From UBA11891 sp965658355 (GTDB lineage: Bacteria > Bacteroidota > Bacteroidia > Flavobacteriales > Flavobacteriaceae): a stretch of DNA of 64,000 nucleotides. The notes under the pieces were generated by a model. It made no database searches. It was not told the origin of the DNA and saw only the letters and a list, made by a program, of their open reading frames with translations. Of the stretch, positions 18,403 through 25,956 are shown piece after piece. Positions within the stretch are counted from its first letter, which is position 1. Every line of letters starts with the position of its first letter. Made by a program: the position numbers and the translations under genes. Location: the NCBI GenBank assembly GCA_965658355.1, contig CBFHRX010000003.1, positions 31,937-95,936 of the forward strand. The letters run 5' to 3'.

Positions 18403-19740
18403 TTAATTAATTAATTTTTTGCTCAGCTCTTCAAGTGAGATTCCTTTGGTTTCAGGCATACTGACACGTGCCCAAATAAGTTGTCCCACCATCATAAATG
18501 AAAAGAATGCAAAAATGGGCCAGGGGTTTTCACCAAAAACCCCTTCTTTTTCATCCAAAAATAAAGGGGTGAGCAGCGTGATTAAAGCGGCAAAAACCCA
18601 GTGAACTCCTGTCCCCCAAGCTTGACCATAGGCCCGGACTTTATTGGGGAATATCTCGGATATAAAAACCCAAATCACCGCTCCTTGGCCGATTGCATGG
18701 GAAGCAATGAATACAAGGATAAAACTGATGAGTAGTATGGGGTCTGCTTGGCTGTAAAAACACCATGCGACCAATGCCAGGCTCACGATATAGCCAATGG
18801 AGCCAATTGTCATTAATTGTTTTCGACCTAGATTATCGATGAGTCGAACCCCAATGATGGTGAAAATCAAGTTAACTGTTCCAATGGAGATGGAGCTGAA
18901 AAGTGATTCTTGGGAGGCCAAACCTGAACGTTCTAAAATTTCGGGTGCATAGTACAACACAAAGTTTATTCCAGACCACTGATTGAAAAAAGCCAATAGA
19001 AAAGCAAGCCCTAGTACCCTCTTGTATTTTTTCTGGAAGAGTGATTCGGTTTCCGTTTTTACACTCTCGGACTCTTTAATTTCTGTAAGCTTTTGTTGGG
19101 CCACCTCTTCGGGATAAATAAATTTCAATATCCGCAGCCCTTCGGTATTTTTTTTTTGAGATAGAATAAGCCAACGGGGACTTTCTGGAACCCGTATCAC
19201 TAAAACACAATAGACGATGGCAGGCAAAGCTTCGATGCCCAGCATGTATCGCCAATCCTGAATCCCTCCGAATCCATCTAATAAGTAATTGGATATAAAG
19301 GCGATAAAGATTCCAAAGACAATATTGAATTGGTAGAGCGCAACAAATTGCCCTCTACTTTTAGCTGAGGAGACTTCCGAAATATAAACCGGTACCGCTA
19401 CCGATGAGGCCCCTACGCCAAGCCCACCTATAAAACGCATAAAAGAAAAGGTGTAAGGATCTGGAGCAAGTGCCGATCCAAGAGCTGAGGCTAAATACAG
19501 TACACCAATCCAAAAAAGTGTTTTTTTTCGGCCATAACGTTCAGCAGGATATCCCCCTAACAAAGAGCCAATAACGGTTCCCCATAGTGCCATTGACATG
19601 ATAAATGTACCATGAAACAAAGGACTTAATTGCCATAATTCTTTAACTGGCTGGTTGGCCCCTGATATAACGACAGTATCAAATCCAAACAGAAAACCTG
19701 CGATAGCAGCCGTTAATGACCAGAGTAAAGTTTTCTTCAT
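18403..19740 (-). CDS. Sugar porter family MFS transporter
   Basis: A 445-residue, 12-helix major facilitator of the sugar porter family: FLFGFDTVVISGA in helix 1, GSLLGGYPAERYGRKKTL after helix 2, VPVYISEVSSAKSRG, PESPRWL after helix 6, and PETKG at the C-terminus. It likely imports the fructose (or sucrose) made available by the GH32 lipoprotein by proton symport. It is the first gene of the operon; its start codon abuts a perfect 12-bp inverted repeat. No SusC/SusD pair or hybrid two-component regulator is present in the window. Confidence 0.95.
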   Translation of the reverse strand: MKKTLLWSLTAAIAGFLFGFDTVVISGANQPVKELWQLSPLFHGTFIMSMALWGTVIGSLLGGYPAERYGRKKTLFWIGVLYLASALGSALAPDPYTFSFMRFIGGLGVGASSVAVPVYISEVSSAKSRGQFVALYQFNIVFGIFIAFISNYLLDGFGGIQDWRYMLGIEALPAIVYCVLVIRVPESPRWLILSQKKNTEGLRILKFIYPEEVAQQKLTEIKESESVKTETESLFQKKYKRVLGLAFLLAFFNQWSGINFVLYYAPEILERSGLASQESLFSSISIGTVNLIFTIIGVRLIDNLGRKQLMTIGSIGYIVSLALVAWCFYSQADPILLISFILVFIASHAIGQGAVIWVFISEIFPNKVRAYGQAWGTGVHWVFAALITLLTPLFLDEKEGVFGENPWPIFAFFSFMMVGQLIWARVSMPETKGISLEELSKKLIN

Positions 19741-19769
19741 TTTTGTTTCTTTTCTCTAAAGAAACAAAA
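19741..19769 (-). promoter_or_regulatory. 12-bp hairpin abutting the sugar operon start codon
   Basis: TTTTGTTTCTTT (19741-19752) and AAAGAAACAAAA (19758-19769) are perfect inverted repeats with a 5-base loop. On the transcript the hairpin ends directly before the ATG of the sugar porter. It is A/U rich, so not a classical terminator. It may affect translation initiation or be an operator. Confidence 0.45.
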
Positions 19770-20029
19770 AAAAGGATATCTGCTACAATAAAAAAATAAA
19801 GACTCCGTTATTAGCTAAAATACTTCTATAATGAATTGGTGGAGAGAATTATTTAGTTACTTTGTAGGAGCTTAATTGCGTCACCTAGAAAGTGTATAAC
19901 ATTGATAATCAATTATATTGATTTTGACAACAAGGAGAGAGTCCGTGCCCTCTTTTATCCTTGTTTTTTTATTTCCTATTGCCACGAAATCCCATTACAT
20001 TTACTTTTTTCAAATTAAGTAGCTCATCT
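19770..20029. other. Divergent intergenic region between sugar operon and rmuC
   Basis: No gene is seen. It contains the palindrome ATTGATAATCAAT (19901-19913), with a second ATTGAT at 19918-19923, and T-rich runs. No full Bacteroidetes promoter was found, although promoters for both flanking units must lie here. Confidence 0.4.
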
Positions 20030-21313
20030 ATGGAAATCCTTTGGATTCTTCTTCAAGTACTAAATGTAGGCCTAGTAGTCTTCTTACTTTACAGAATGTC
20101 CTATGGGAAAAGCAACGATTCAGCCGTGGAAGGGAAGTTAAGAGAAGAGCTTTCCAAAAACAGAGAAGAGTTCCAACGCAATCTTAGAGAAAATCGATTG
20201 GAGTTGACACAAGGACTAGATCGACTAATCGAAAGTATCTCCAAAAAAGCAAAAGAAGACCGAGAGGAGCAGCGCAATACCCTTAAAGATTTCCAAGACG
20301 TATTCACTAAAAACGTCAAAGACTTTAACGAATTGCAAAAGCAGAAGTTTGAAACCATGCATCAAAAGCAAGATGAATTGGTCAAAAGCACCGAGTTGCG
20401 TTTGGAAAAGATGCGGGAAACAGTCGATGAAAAACTTCATAAAACCTTAGAGGAGCGTTTGGGTAAATCTTTTGAAATTGTCACCCAGCAGCTTCTTCGA
20501 GTTCAAAAAGGCTTGGGTGAGATGCAAAGTTTGGCTGCAGGAGTTGGCGATTTGAAAAAAGTGTTGAGTAATGTTAAAACAAGGGGGGTTTTAGGAGAGA
20601 TACAGTTGGCAAATATCCTTGAGCAAATATTGGCTCCCGAGCAATACGAGGCCAACGTAAAAACCAAAAAAGGATCTGATGCTATTGTAGAATTTGCCTT
20701 AAAATTACCGGGAAAAAGCGATGAAACGGGTCCGGTTTATTTGCCTATAGATGCCAAATTCCCACAAGAAGATTATATTAGATTGCAATCTGCTTACGAA
20801 AATGGCGATCCTGCTGTTATTGAAGTCACTCTTCGTGCGCTTCTTCAAAGCATTAAAAAATTCGCGCGTGATATTTCCCAAAAATATATCGATCCGCCCC
20901 ATACAACCGATTTTGGGATCTTATTTCTTCCTATTGAAGGCTTGTATGCTGAGGTAGTTCGCCATCCCGATTTGATTGCGCAATTGCAGCGAGAATCCAA
21001 AATTGTGATAACAGGCCCCACGACCTTGGCAGCGATGTTGAATAGTTTACAGATGGGCTTCCGAACATTGGCGATACAAAAAAGAAGCAGTGAGGTATGG
21101 CAAATTTTGGCGGCTGTAAAAAAAGAATTTCAAATGTTTGGCGGCGTCCTCGAAAAAGCACAGAAGAAAATTAGTGAAGCCGATCAAGAAATAAATAAAC
21201 TGGTGACCACTCGAACCAAAATGATGCTTTCGAAGTTGCGTAAAGTTGAAACCTTGGATAGCCCCGAAGAACCTATTGATAACCCCTTAGGCCTATCCGA
21301 TAAAGCAGATTAA
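20030..21313 (+). CDS. rmuC: DNA recombination protein RmuC
   Basis: A 427-residue RmuC family protein. It has one N-terminal membrane helix (about residues 2-20), a long charged coiled coil (about 25-170), then the RmuC nuclease-like domain with GxLGEIQL (RGVLGEIQLANIL), PIDAKFP and GPTTLAAML motifs. RmuC limits inversions and recombination at repeats in E. coli. An upstream in-frame ATG at 19961 would add 23 residues (MFFYFLLPRN..), but ATG 20030 puts the membrane helix at the N-terminus as usual for the family. The stop codon is followed immediately by the next gene, so the two are co-transcribed. Confidence 0.93.
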   Translation: MEILWILLQVLNVGLVVFLLYRMSYGKSNDSAVEGKLREELSKNREEFQRNLRENRLELTQGLDRLIESISKKAKEDREEQRNTLKDFQDVFTKNVKDFNELQKQKFETMHQKQDELVKSTELRLEKMRETVDEKLHKTLEERLGKSFEIVTQQLLRVQKGLGEMQSLAAGVGDLKKVLSNVKTRGVLGEIQLANILEQILAPEQYEANVKTKKGSDAIVEFALKLPGKSDETGPVYLPIDAKFPQEDYIRLQSAYENGDPAVIEVTLRALLQSIKKFARDISQKYIDPPHTTDFGILFLPIEGLYAEVVRHPDLIAQLQRESKIVITGPTTLAAMLNSLQMGFRTLAIQKRSSEVWQILAAVKKEFQMFGGVLEKAQKKISEADQEINKLVTTRTKMMLSKLRKVETLDSPEEPIDNPLGLSDKAD

Positions 21314-21982
21314 ATGAAACAAATAAGCCTACTGCTGGGATTGTTTTTAGGTACAATTGGATGGCAGCAAATACACGCACAAGAAAGCCAACAATACAAT
21401 GGGTGGAATGCACTTTTTACTTCCTATTCATTAACATCCTCTTCCAGTATTTTATTGGAGACACATTACAGAACAAAAGAATTTTATGGGATTCAAGATC
21501 AGATTTTAATCCGCCCTTCTTTTTCAAAAAAAATGTCCAAAAATGCCACCCTAACTGCTGGATACACTTATTTAAGCAATGGAGTAGGAAAAGCAAGGGT
21601 AACGGAAAACAATCTATGGGAACAGCTTTCCGCGAGATATCCCATTAGCAGTAAAGTCACTATTTTTGGTTGGATACGGGCAGAACACCGATGGATAGAT
21701 ACTGGTTCAGTACGTTTTAGTACACGAATACGGTTTCGCAATGGGTTTACTATTCCACTTTATCAAGACTTGCGTTTAGTGGCTTACAATGAAACTTTTT
21801 TGAATTTCAGTAATAGTTTTCCTGCTTTATTCAATCAAAATTGGTCCTATCTAGGCTTTAGTAAGCAATTGAATTCCAATCTAAGACTTCAAACGGGCTA
21901 TCAGCGAGCCTCTGTTAATAAAGCTGCTGGGGTATTGGCTAAAAATATTTGGTTTACGATACTCTTTTGGAAACTTCAGTAA
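21314..21982 (+). CDS. DUF2490 domain-containing outer-membrane-type protein
   Basis: A 222-residue secreted protein with a signal peptide ending near IHAQ/ES. The rest is rich in alternating aromatic and polar residues (YNGWNALFTSYSLTSSSSI, WIRAEHRWIDTGSVRFSTRIRFRN), a small beta-barrel pattern typical of DUF2490 proteins in Bacteroidetes. Function is unknown. Its ATG follows the rmuC stop with no gap. It converges on the cytochrome gene with a 2-base gap and no obvious terminator. Confidence 0.75.
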   Translation: MKQISLLLGLFLGTIGWQQIHAQESQQYNGWNALFTSYSLTSSSSILLETHYRTKEFYGIQDQILIRPSFSKKMSKNATLTAGYTYLSNGVGKARVTENNLWEQLSARYPISSKVTIFGWIRAEHRWIDTGSVRFSTRIRFRNGFTIPLYQDLRLVAYNETFLNFSNSFPALFNQNWSYLGFSKQLNSNLRLQTGYQRASVNKAAGVLAKNIWFTILFWKLQ

Positions 21983-21984
21983 GG

Positions 21985-22992
21985 CTAGTATTTTTTCTTG
22001 AGTGAATAGGTCTCCGTATAATATTTTTGAATGGCATCAAAAGGGCCATACTTATGTTGCTGAGCACTAAAAGCATCTTCCCAAGGCCCATAAGGGGTAG
22101 AGACAGGTTTTAATTTCTTATCGGGATAGTCCTGTGCTATTTTTGTCAAGTGAGGTCTATTTTGACTGTTGATATAGCCAGCAACATCAAATGCTTCCTG
22201 ATCTGTCAGTTTCGGTTGTTGCCAGCTGGCTTCCATATAGGGCATATTGGATTTTATAAATGCCGCTGCGGTTAACACTCTATTCATACCCGCACCATTA
22301 TTATAGGCGGCTGACCCCCATAGAGGCGGGTATTGATATTGGCCTTCGACAACAGTTCCCTCTCCTTTCTTTCCATGACATAGCGCACATTCTCGTGTAT
22401 AAATTTCGCTTCCTTTTTCCAGATTAACGGCTCGTTTTGGAGCCTTGATGGGAACGAATCCCACTTCGTGATTTTGAAAGCTAATGAAGGTGTTATCCAG
22501 CCAATTCATGTAAGCTAAGAAGGCCTGCATTTGAGGGCCTTCTTTTTCTAGAATACTGCCATTCATACTCCTTTCCATGCAACCATTAATACGATCGGCC
22601 AAGTCACTCATCTTCCCCTCACGAGCAGAAAATTTTGGATATCGCTTGGTGATTCCCATAAAGGAGGCAGCTCCATTTTGAGTTCCGGCATTCAAATGAC
22701 AATTGGTGCAAGCCAAGCGATTGGAGGTTGTCTGCGGATTAGAAGGCCACAGATGTGATTGGGTACTAATAAGTTGATACCCTTCTTTGACAGATTTAGG
22801 AGGATCAGTCGCCTCCATAAAGGATTCAATTGTCCAAGGATTTGGAGACAGATCCATAGCGGAGACCCCGCTAGACTTGGGTAAAAAAACCCAAACAAAA
22901 ACAGCCGTCAGGATAAAAAGAAAAAGACTGGCGGTATTCTTAAATTTTTTAAGAAATATTTGAAGGGCTGTTTTGGTGTTGTAAAAATCCAT
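21985..22992 (-). CDS. Diheme c-type cytochrome, TsdA (thiosulfate dehydrogenase)-like
   Basis: A 335-residue cytochrome with an N-terminal membrane helix that would place it on the periplasmic side. Two heme-binding motifs are seen: CTNCH (95-99) and CALCH (202-206). The first is followed by HLNAGT and, 39 residues after its His, by INGCMERSMNG. TsdA enzymes have a Cys heme ligand in a comparable place. The second is followed by PPLWG and SNMP, whose Met could be a distal ligand. TsdA joins two thiosulfates to tetrathionate or does the reverse. ATG at 22992 was chosen because the upstream ATG at 23031 would overlap the divergent DsrE gene. Exact substrate uncertain. Confidence 0.8.
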   Translation of the reverse strand: MDFYNTKTALQIFLKKFKNTASLFLFILTAVFVWVFLPKSSGVSAMDLSPNPWTIESFMEATDPPKSVKEGYQLISTQSHLWPSNPQTTSNRLACTNCHLNAGTQNGAASFMGITKRYPKFSAREGKMSDLADRINGCMERSMNGSILEKEGPQMQAFLAYMNWLDNTFISFQNHEVGFVPIKAPKRAVNLEKGSEIYTRECALCHGKKGEGTVVEGQYQYPPLWGSAAYNNGAGMNRVLTAAAFIKSNMPYMEASWQQPKLTDQEAFDVAGYINSQNRPHLTKIAQDYPDKKLKPVSTPYGPWEDAFSAQQHKYGPFDAIQKYYTETYSLKKKY

Positions 22993-23023
22993 AGATTCGG
23001 TAACTATGATATATCTTAATAAC

Positions 23024-23683
23024 ATGCACAATATAGTTCGTCTTACCCGATTTCAAAGTAACCGTTGTTACGCTTTACTATTTTTATTCTTATTTCCGTT
23101 TTTTCTCTCTGCGCAACAATGGGAATACCCAGTGATAAAACAATATGGAGGGATCCAGTACTCAGATGCATTTACCGAAGCTTTTGAGGCACAGCAGCCG
23201 TATAAACTGTTGTTTGATATCACCTCTGCTGCCGAAAAAGAGGGGGTTAATAAAGGGTTATGGAGAGTAGCGCGCACCCTAAATTTAATGGGGGCTTGTG
23301 GTGTTCCAAATAAGAATATTGAAATTGTTGTAGCACTGCACGGAAGCGCTACTAAGGAAGCACTCTCTGATACTGCCTACCAGAGGCTATTTCAAAAAAA
23401 CAATCCCAATGCGCAACTCATACAGCAGTTGGCAGAAAACAAGGTGCGTTTTAGGGTATGCGCACAAGCCATGGTGGGACGTAAATATCCATTGGATGAA
23501 CTGCACCNNNNNNNNNNNNNNNNNNNNNNNNNNNNNNNNNNNNNNNNNNNNNNNNNNNNNNNNNNNNNNNNNNNNNNNNNNNNNNNNNNNNNNNNNNNNN
23601 NNNNNCCAAGAGTAGAAGCTGCCTTATCAGCCTTGACGGTTATTGCCAATTATCAAATGCAAGGCTATATTCTCATGCCCTAA
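23024..23683 (+). CDS. Secreted DsrE family protein (interrupted by an assembly gap)
   Basis: A DsrE/DsrF-like sulfur-relay family protein with an N-terminal signal peptide (ALLFLFLFPFFLSAQ), hence periplasmic. The family Cys is present in VRFRVCAQAM. Bases 23508-23605 are N, hiding about 33 residues. The reading frame after the gap (a C-terminal stretch resembling other DsrE proteins, ending GYILMP) stays in phase. Start: ATG 23024 leaves a clean divergent gap to the cytochrome; ATG 23006 is possible. Being divergent from a TsdA-like cytochrome suggests a periplasmic sulfur job, an inference. Confidence 0.8.
   Translation: MHNIVRLTRFQSNRCYALLFLFLFPFFLSAQQWEYPVIKQYGGIQYSDAFTEAFEAQQPYKLLFDITSAAEKEGVNKGLWRVARTLNLMGACGVPNKNIEIVVALHGSATKEALSDTAYQRLFQKNNPNAQLIQQLAENKVRFRVCAQAMVGRKYPLDELHXXXXXXXXXXXXXXXXXXXXXXXXXXXXXXXXXPRVEAALSALTVIANYQMQGYILMP
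23508..23605. other. Assembly gap (98 N)
   Basis: An uninterrupted run of N inside the DsrE gene. It marks a scaffold join or masked bases, not biology. Confidence 1.
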
Positions 23684-23697
23684 ATTTCTAATTCGAT

Positions 23698-24681
23698 ATG
23701 AAAGCAATTGTTTGTGAAACGCTTGGCCCCCCTTCCTTATTACAATATAAAGAATGTCCCATGCCGGTGCCTAAAGAGCACGAAGTGGTCGTAAAGGTTC
23801 ATGTGTGCAGCTTAAACTTTCCAGACACTTTGATTATTCAGGGAAAATATCAATTCAAGCCCCCATTGCCTTTTTCTCCGGGGAGCGATATATCAGGAAC
23901 TATAGAATCTATAGGAGCTGCAGTAAAACACTTCAAGGTTGGGGATGCTGTATTCGGATTACTCCCTTATGGGGGGTTGTCAGAATATGTAGCCGTTTCC
24001 AGTAAAAGTGTCTTCCCGAAACCCCCAACTATGTCAGACGAGATAGCTGCCTCATTTATGATGGCGTATGGCACCTCTTACCATGCATTAAAGGATAGAG
24101 CACAACTCAAAGAAGGAGAAACCCTTGTCGTTTTAGGAGCCTCAGGAGGGGTCGGTTCCGCTGCCATCGTCTTGGGGAAATTAATGGGTGCCCGCGTGAT
24201 TGCTTGTGCTTCATCAGAAGAAAAATTGGAATTCTGTCGTCAGCAAGGAGCTGATGAAACGATAAACTATACAAAAGAAAACCTTAAAACACGAATAAAA
24301 GAGCTAACAGCTGGCCAAGGAGCTGATGTCGTATACGATCCTGTCGGGGATTGCTACTCAGAACCTGCCATCCGCGCTATGGCCTGGGCAGGTCGGTATT
24401 TAGTCGTAGGTTTTGCAGCGGGAGAAATTCCAAAAATCCCACTGAATCTGCCTCTTTTAAAATCATGTGCGATAGTGGGTGTGTTTTGGGGCGCTTGGGC
24501 GATGCAGTTCCCAGCTGAAAATAGCAGCAATACCTTGCAGTTAGTTCGCTGGCAATCAGAAGGTAAAATAAATCCCCATATCCATGCTGTTTATCCCTTA
24601 GCCGATACAGCGGCAGCGCTAGCAGAAATGCAAGCTCGAAAGGTAAAAGGTAAATTGGTGGTTAGATGTAATGCGGAATAG
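23698..24681 (+). CDS. NADPH:quinone oxidoreductase family protein (zinc-independent MDR)
   Basis: A 327-residue medium-chain dehydrogenase/reductase of the quinone oxidoreductase class. Seen: N-terminal GroES-like domain with PGSDISGTIESIG, then the Rossmann domain with LGASGGVGSAAI (nucleotide binding), GADETINY and VYDPVGD. The zinc-binding cysteine set of alcohol dehydrogenases is absent, so it is a one-step NADPH-dependent reductase of quinones or enones. It starts 14 bases after the DsrE gene and ends 22 bases before the orphan tRNA-Phe terminator. Confidence 0.92.
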   Translation: MKAIVCETLGPPSLLQYKECPMPVPKEHEVVVKVHVCSLNFPDTLIIQGKYQFKPPLPFSPGSDISGTIESIGAAVKHFKVGDAVFGLLPYGGLSEYVAVSSKSVFPKPPTMSDEIAASFMMAYGTSYHALKDRAQLKEGETLVVLGASGGVGSAAIVLGKLMGARVIACASSEEKLEFCRQQGADETINYTKENLKTRIKELTAGQGADVVYDPVGDCYSEPAIRAMAWAGRYLVVGFAAGEIPKIPLNLPLLKSCAIVGVFWGAWAMQFPAENSSNTLQLVRWQSEGKINPHIHAVYPLADTAAALAEMQARKVKGKLVVRCNAE

Positions 24682-24703
24682 AACTCTTCGTTTTTTTAAC
24701 AAA

Positions 24704-24735
24704 AAACCCTTACAACACAGTGTTTGTAAGGGTTT
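24704..24735 (-). terminator. Orphan terminator attached to a tRNA-Phe 3'-end fragment
   Basis: AAACCCTTACAA (24704-24715) pairs perfectly with TTGTAAGGGTTT (24724-24735), 8-base loop. The T-run is on the minus strand, so it terminates minus-strand transcription. The only thing directly upstream on that strand is the 13-base copy of the tRNA-Phe 3' end at 24736-24748. It looks like the original tRNA-Phe terminator, now separated from its gene. Confidence 0.7.
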
Positions 24736-24748
24736 GTGGTACCTCCAG
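24736..24748. repeat. Left 13-bp direct repeat (tRNA-Phe 3' end, putative att)
   Basis: GTGGTACCTCCAG is identical to 25958-25970, where it is the acceptor end and part of the T-arm of tRNA-Phe. Allowing one mismatch, the match extends to 16 bases. Confidence 0.7.
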
Positions 24749-24801
24749 AAAACAGACCAATATACTAACACATTAGTAATCAAATAGATAAAAAATAATA
24801 G

Positions 24802-24861
24802 TGTATACATTGTATACAGTTTTGTGTATACATGGTATTCACAACTTCTGATGTGTATACA
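24802..24861. promoter_or_regulatory. Cluster of four TGTATACA palindromes
   Basis: The perfect 8-bp palindrome TGTATACA occurs at 24802-24809, 24811-24818, 24825-24832 and 24854-24861. A near copy (TGTATACC) lies at 25828-25835, at the other end of the islet. They are candidate binding sites for the XRE regulator or for a lost recombinase. Confidence 0.55.
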
Positions 24862-25048
24862 CTTTTTCGGTTTTTAGTACCCTTGTGTGGTACTTCAAAA
24901 TTAACCATCCTTAATTGTTAAACTGAATTATTCCTTGAAGGAAAATCATATCTGTTCTTAGGGTTTTAAACTCCCTTTATTTCCTTATGGTGTAAAGTTT
25001 GGTTAGGGATTATGATAGTTAGGAAAACGATCATATATGTCAAAAATA

Positions 25049-25096
25049 TTTGTCATAATGTAAAATAAAATATACATTTGTAAAAAATATTTTACA
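25049..25096 (+). promoter_or_regulatory. Promoter with overlapping inverted-repeat operator
   Basis: TTTG (25049-25052), 20-base spacer, TACATTTG (25073-25080) is a full Bacteroidetes promoter. A perfect 9-bp inverted repeat, TGTAAAATA (25059-25067) and TATTTTACA (25088-25096), brackets the -7 box and stops two bases before the start codon. This fits autorepression by the regulator encoded in the same operon. Confidence 0.65.
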
Positions 25097-25098
25097 CT

Positions 25099-25581
25099 AT
25101 GAATTACTTGTTTCACAACAAATGGAAAGGAATATCTGGTTGGGTATTCTATTTATCTATCCCTATTGGGTTGTATCTACTTTTCACCGATAGTTTTGAA
25201 GATTTAATTAGAATTAAAGTATTTTCCTTGTTTTCCTATGATACTATTTTCACTACACCTCAAACAGAAAATGTAATAGGTTCAAAGGGTTTTAGATGGA
25301 TTGAAAATGGGTTTTTAGATGAAATATTAACCTTTGTTATCATTGTTTCAGGTATAATTCATTCCTTTTGTAAGGAGAAGATTGAAGATGAACTAATCTC
25401 CAAAATTAGAGTGGATAGTTTAGTATTATCCCTTTACATCAATTATGGTGTTCTTCTCTTCTTTAACTTCCTTGTCTATGAACTTTCCTATTTCTATGTA
25501 ATGGTATTTCATTTATTCACCATTCTAATTTTGTTCAATCTGATTTTTAGGTATAAACTTAGTATTCACTATAAATCTTAA
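25099..25581 (+). CDS. Hypothetical membrane protein of the tRNA-Phe islet
   Basis: A 160-residue protein that I do not recognise. It has about four hydrophobic segments: near residues 14-30, 68-88, 110-127 and 130-152. A charged loop (KEKIEDELISKIRVDS) sits between the second and third. Codon use is AT-rich compared with neighbours. It begins right after the promoter/operator and is followed after 2 bases by an XRE regulator. Pairs of a small membrane protein and a short XRE regulator recur in bacterial genomes, but their role is mostly unknown. It could sense membrane stress or be an immunity-type protein; neither can be shown here. Confidence 0.65.
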   Translation: MNYLFHNKWKGISGWVFYLSIPIGLYLLFTDSFEDLIRIKVFSLFSYDTIFTTPQTENVIGSKGFRWIENGFLDEILTFVIIVSGIIHSFCKEKIEDELISKIRVDSLVLSLYINYGVLLFFNFLVYELSYFYVMVFHLFTILILFNLIFRYKLSIHYKS

Positions 25582-25583
25582 TC

Positions 25584-25775
25584 ATGAAGAATAATATTAG
25601 GATGTATAGAGGTAAATTCAACCTTACTCAGGAAGATTTGTCAAATAAACTGGGTGTTTCAAGACAAACGATTAACTCAATAGAAAACAACAAATACTTT
25701 CCTTCGTTGGAATTAGGATTAAAACTTTCGAAAATATTCGAATGTACTGTTGACGATCTTTTCAGTTTAGATTAG
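25584..25775 (+). CDS. Small XRE-family helix-turn-helix regulator
   Basis: 63 residues, essentially one HTH_3 domain. The recognition region LTQEDLSNKLGVSRQTINSI is canonical, and the end SLELGLKLSKIFECTVDDLF is typical of the short YozG-like class. It is a cytoplasmic DNA-binding protein, probably a dimer. It starts 2 bases after the membrane protein stop, so it belongs to the same transcript and probably represses its own promoter through the inverted repeat at 25059-25096 or the TGTATACA sites. No kinase or sensor is nearby. Confidence 0.9.
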   Translation: MKNNIRMYRGKFNLTQEDLSNKLGVSRQTINSIENNKYFPSLELGLKLSKIFECTVDDLFSLD

Positions 25776-25919
25776 GATCAACTATATGAAATCCAGATAA
25801 TCGATCCGATTCTCAATTATTTACAGGTGTATACCCATGATTTATTTAAGTATCTGTAAGTCAGCTATTTAAAGAACTGGTTCGATTCCCTAAAATCATT
25901 GAAATTCATCAAAATAAAA

Positions 25920-25956
25920 AGACCCTAACTAATTCAATATCAAATAGTTAGGGTCT
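25920..25956 (-). terminator. Terminator of tRNA-Phe
   Basis: AGACCCTAACTA (25920-25931) and TAGTTAGGGTCT (25945-25956) form a perfect 12-bp stem with 13-base loop, followed on the minus strand by a T-rich run. It begins two bases after the tRNA 3' end. Confidence 0.8.

Larger units (their letters stand above)
24749..25098. other. AT-rich non-coding stretch of the islet
   Basis: No gene is seen. It holds four TGTATACA palindromes (24802-24861), an inverted repeat AGTACC/GGTACT (24876-24881 and 24889-24894) whose right half resembles the att core, and the promoter with its inverted repeat before the membrane protein gene. Confidence 0.6.

Noticed and set aside
19741..19769. Inverted repeat read as a rho-independent terminator
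   Set aside because: The stem is almost entirely A/U with one G/C pair per five bases, and it lies at a start codon rather than after a stop.
19961..20029. 23-residue N-terminal extension of RmuC
   Set aside because: The sequence is a T-rich leader translated by chance; the family membrane helix begins right after ATG 20030.
23392..23649. Reading frames spanning the N run on other frames
   Set aside because: They exist only because N bases contain no stop codons; the DsrE frame is the one with family motifs on both sides.
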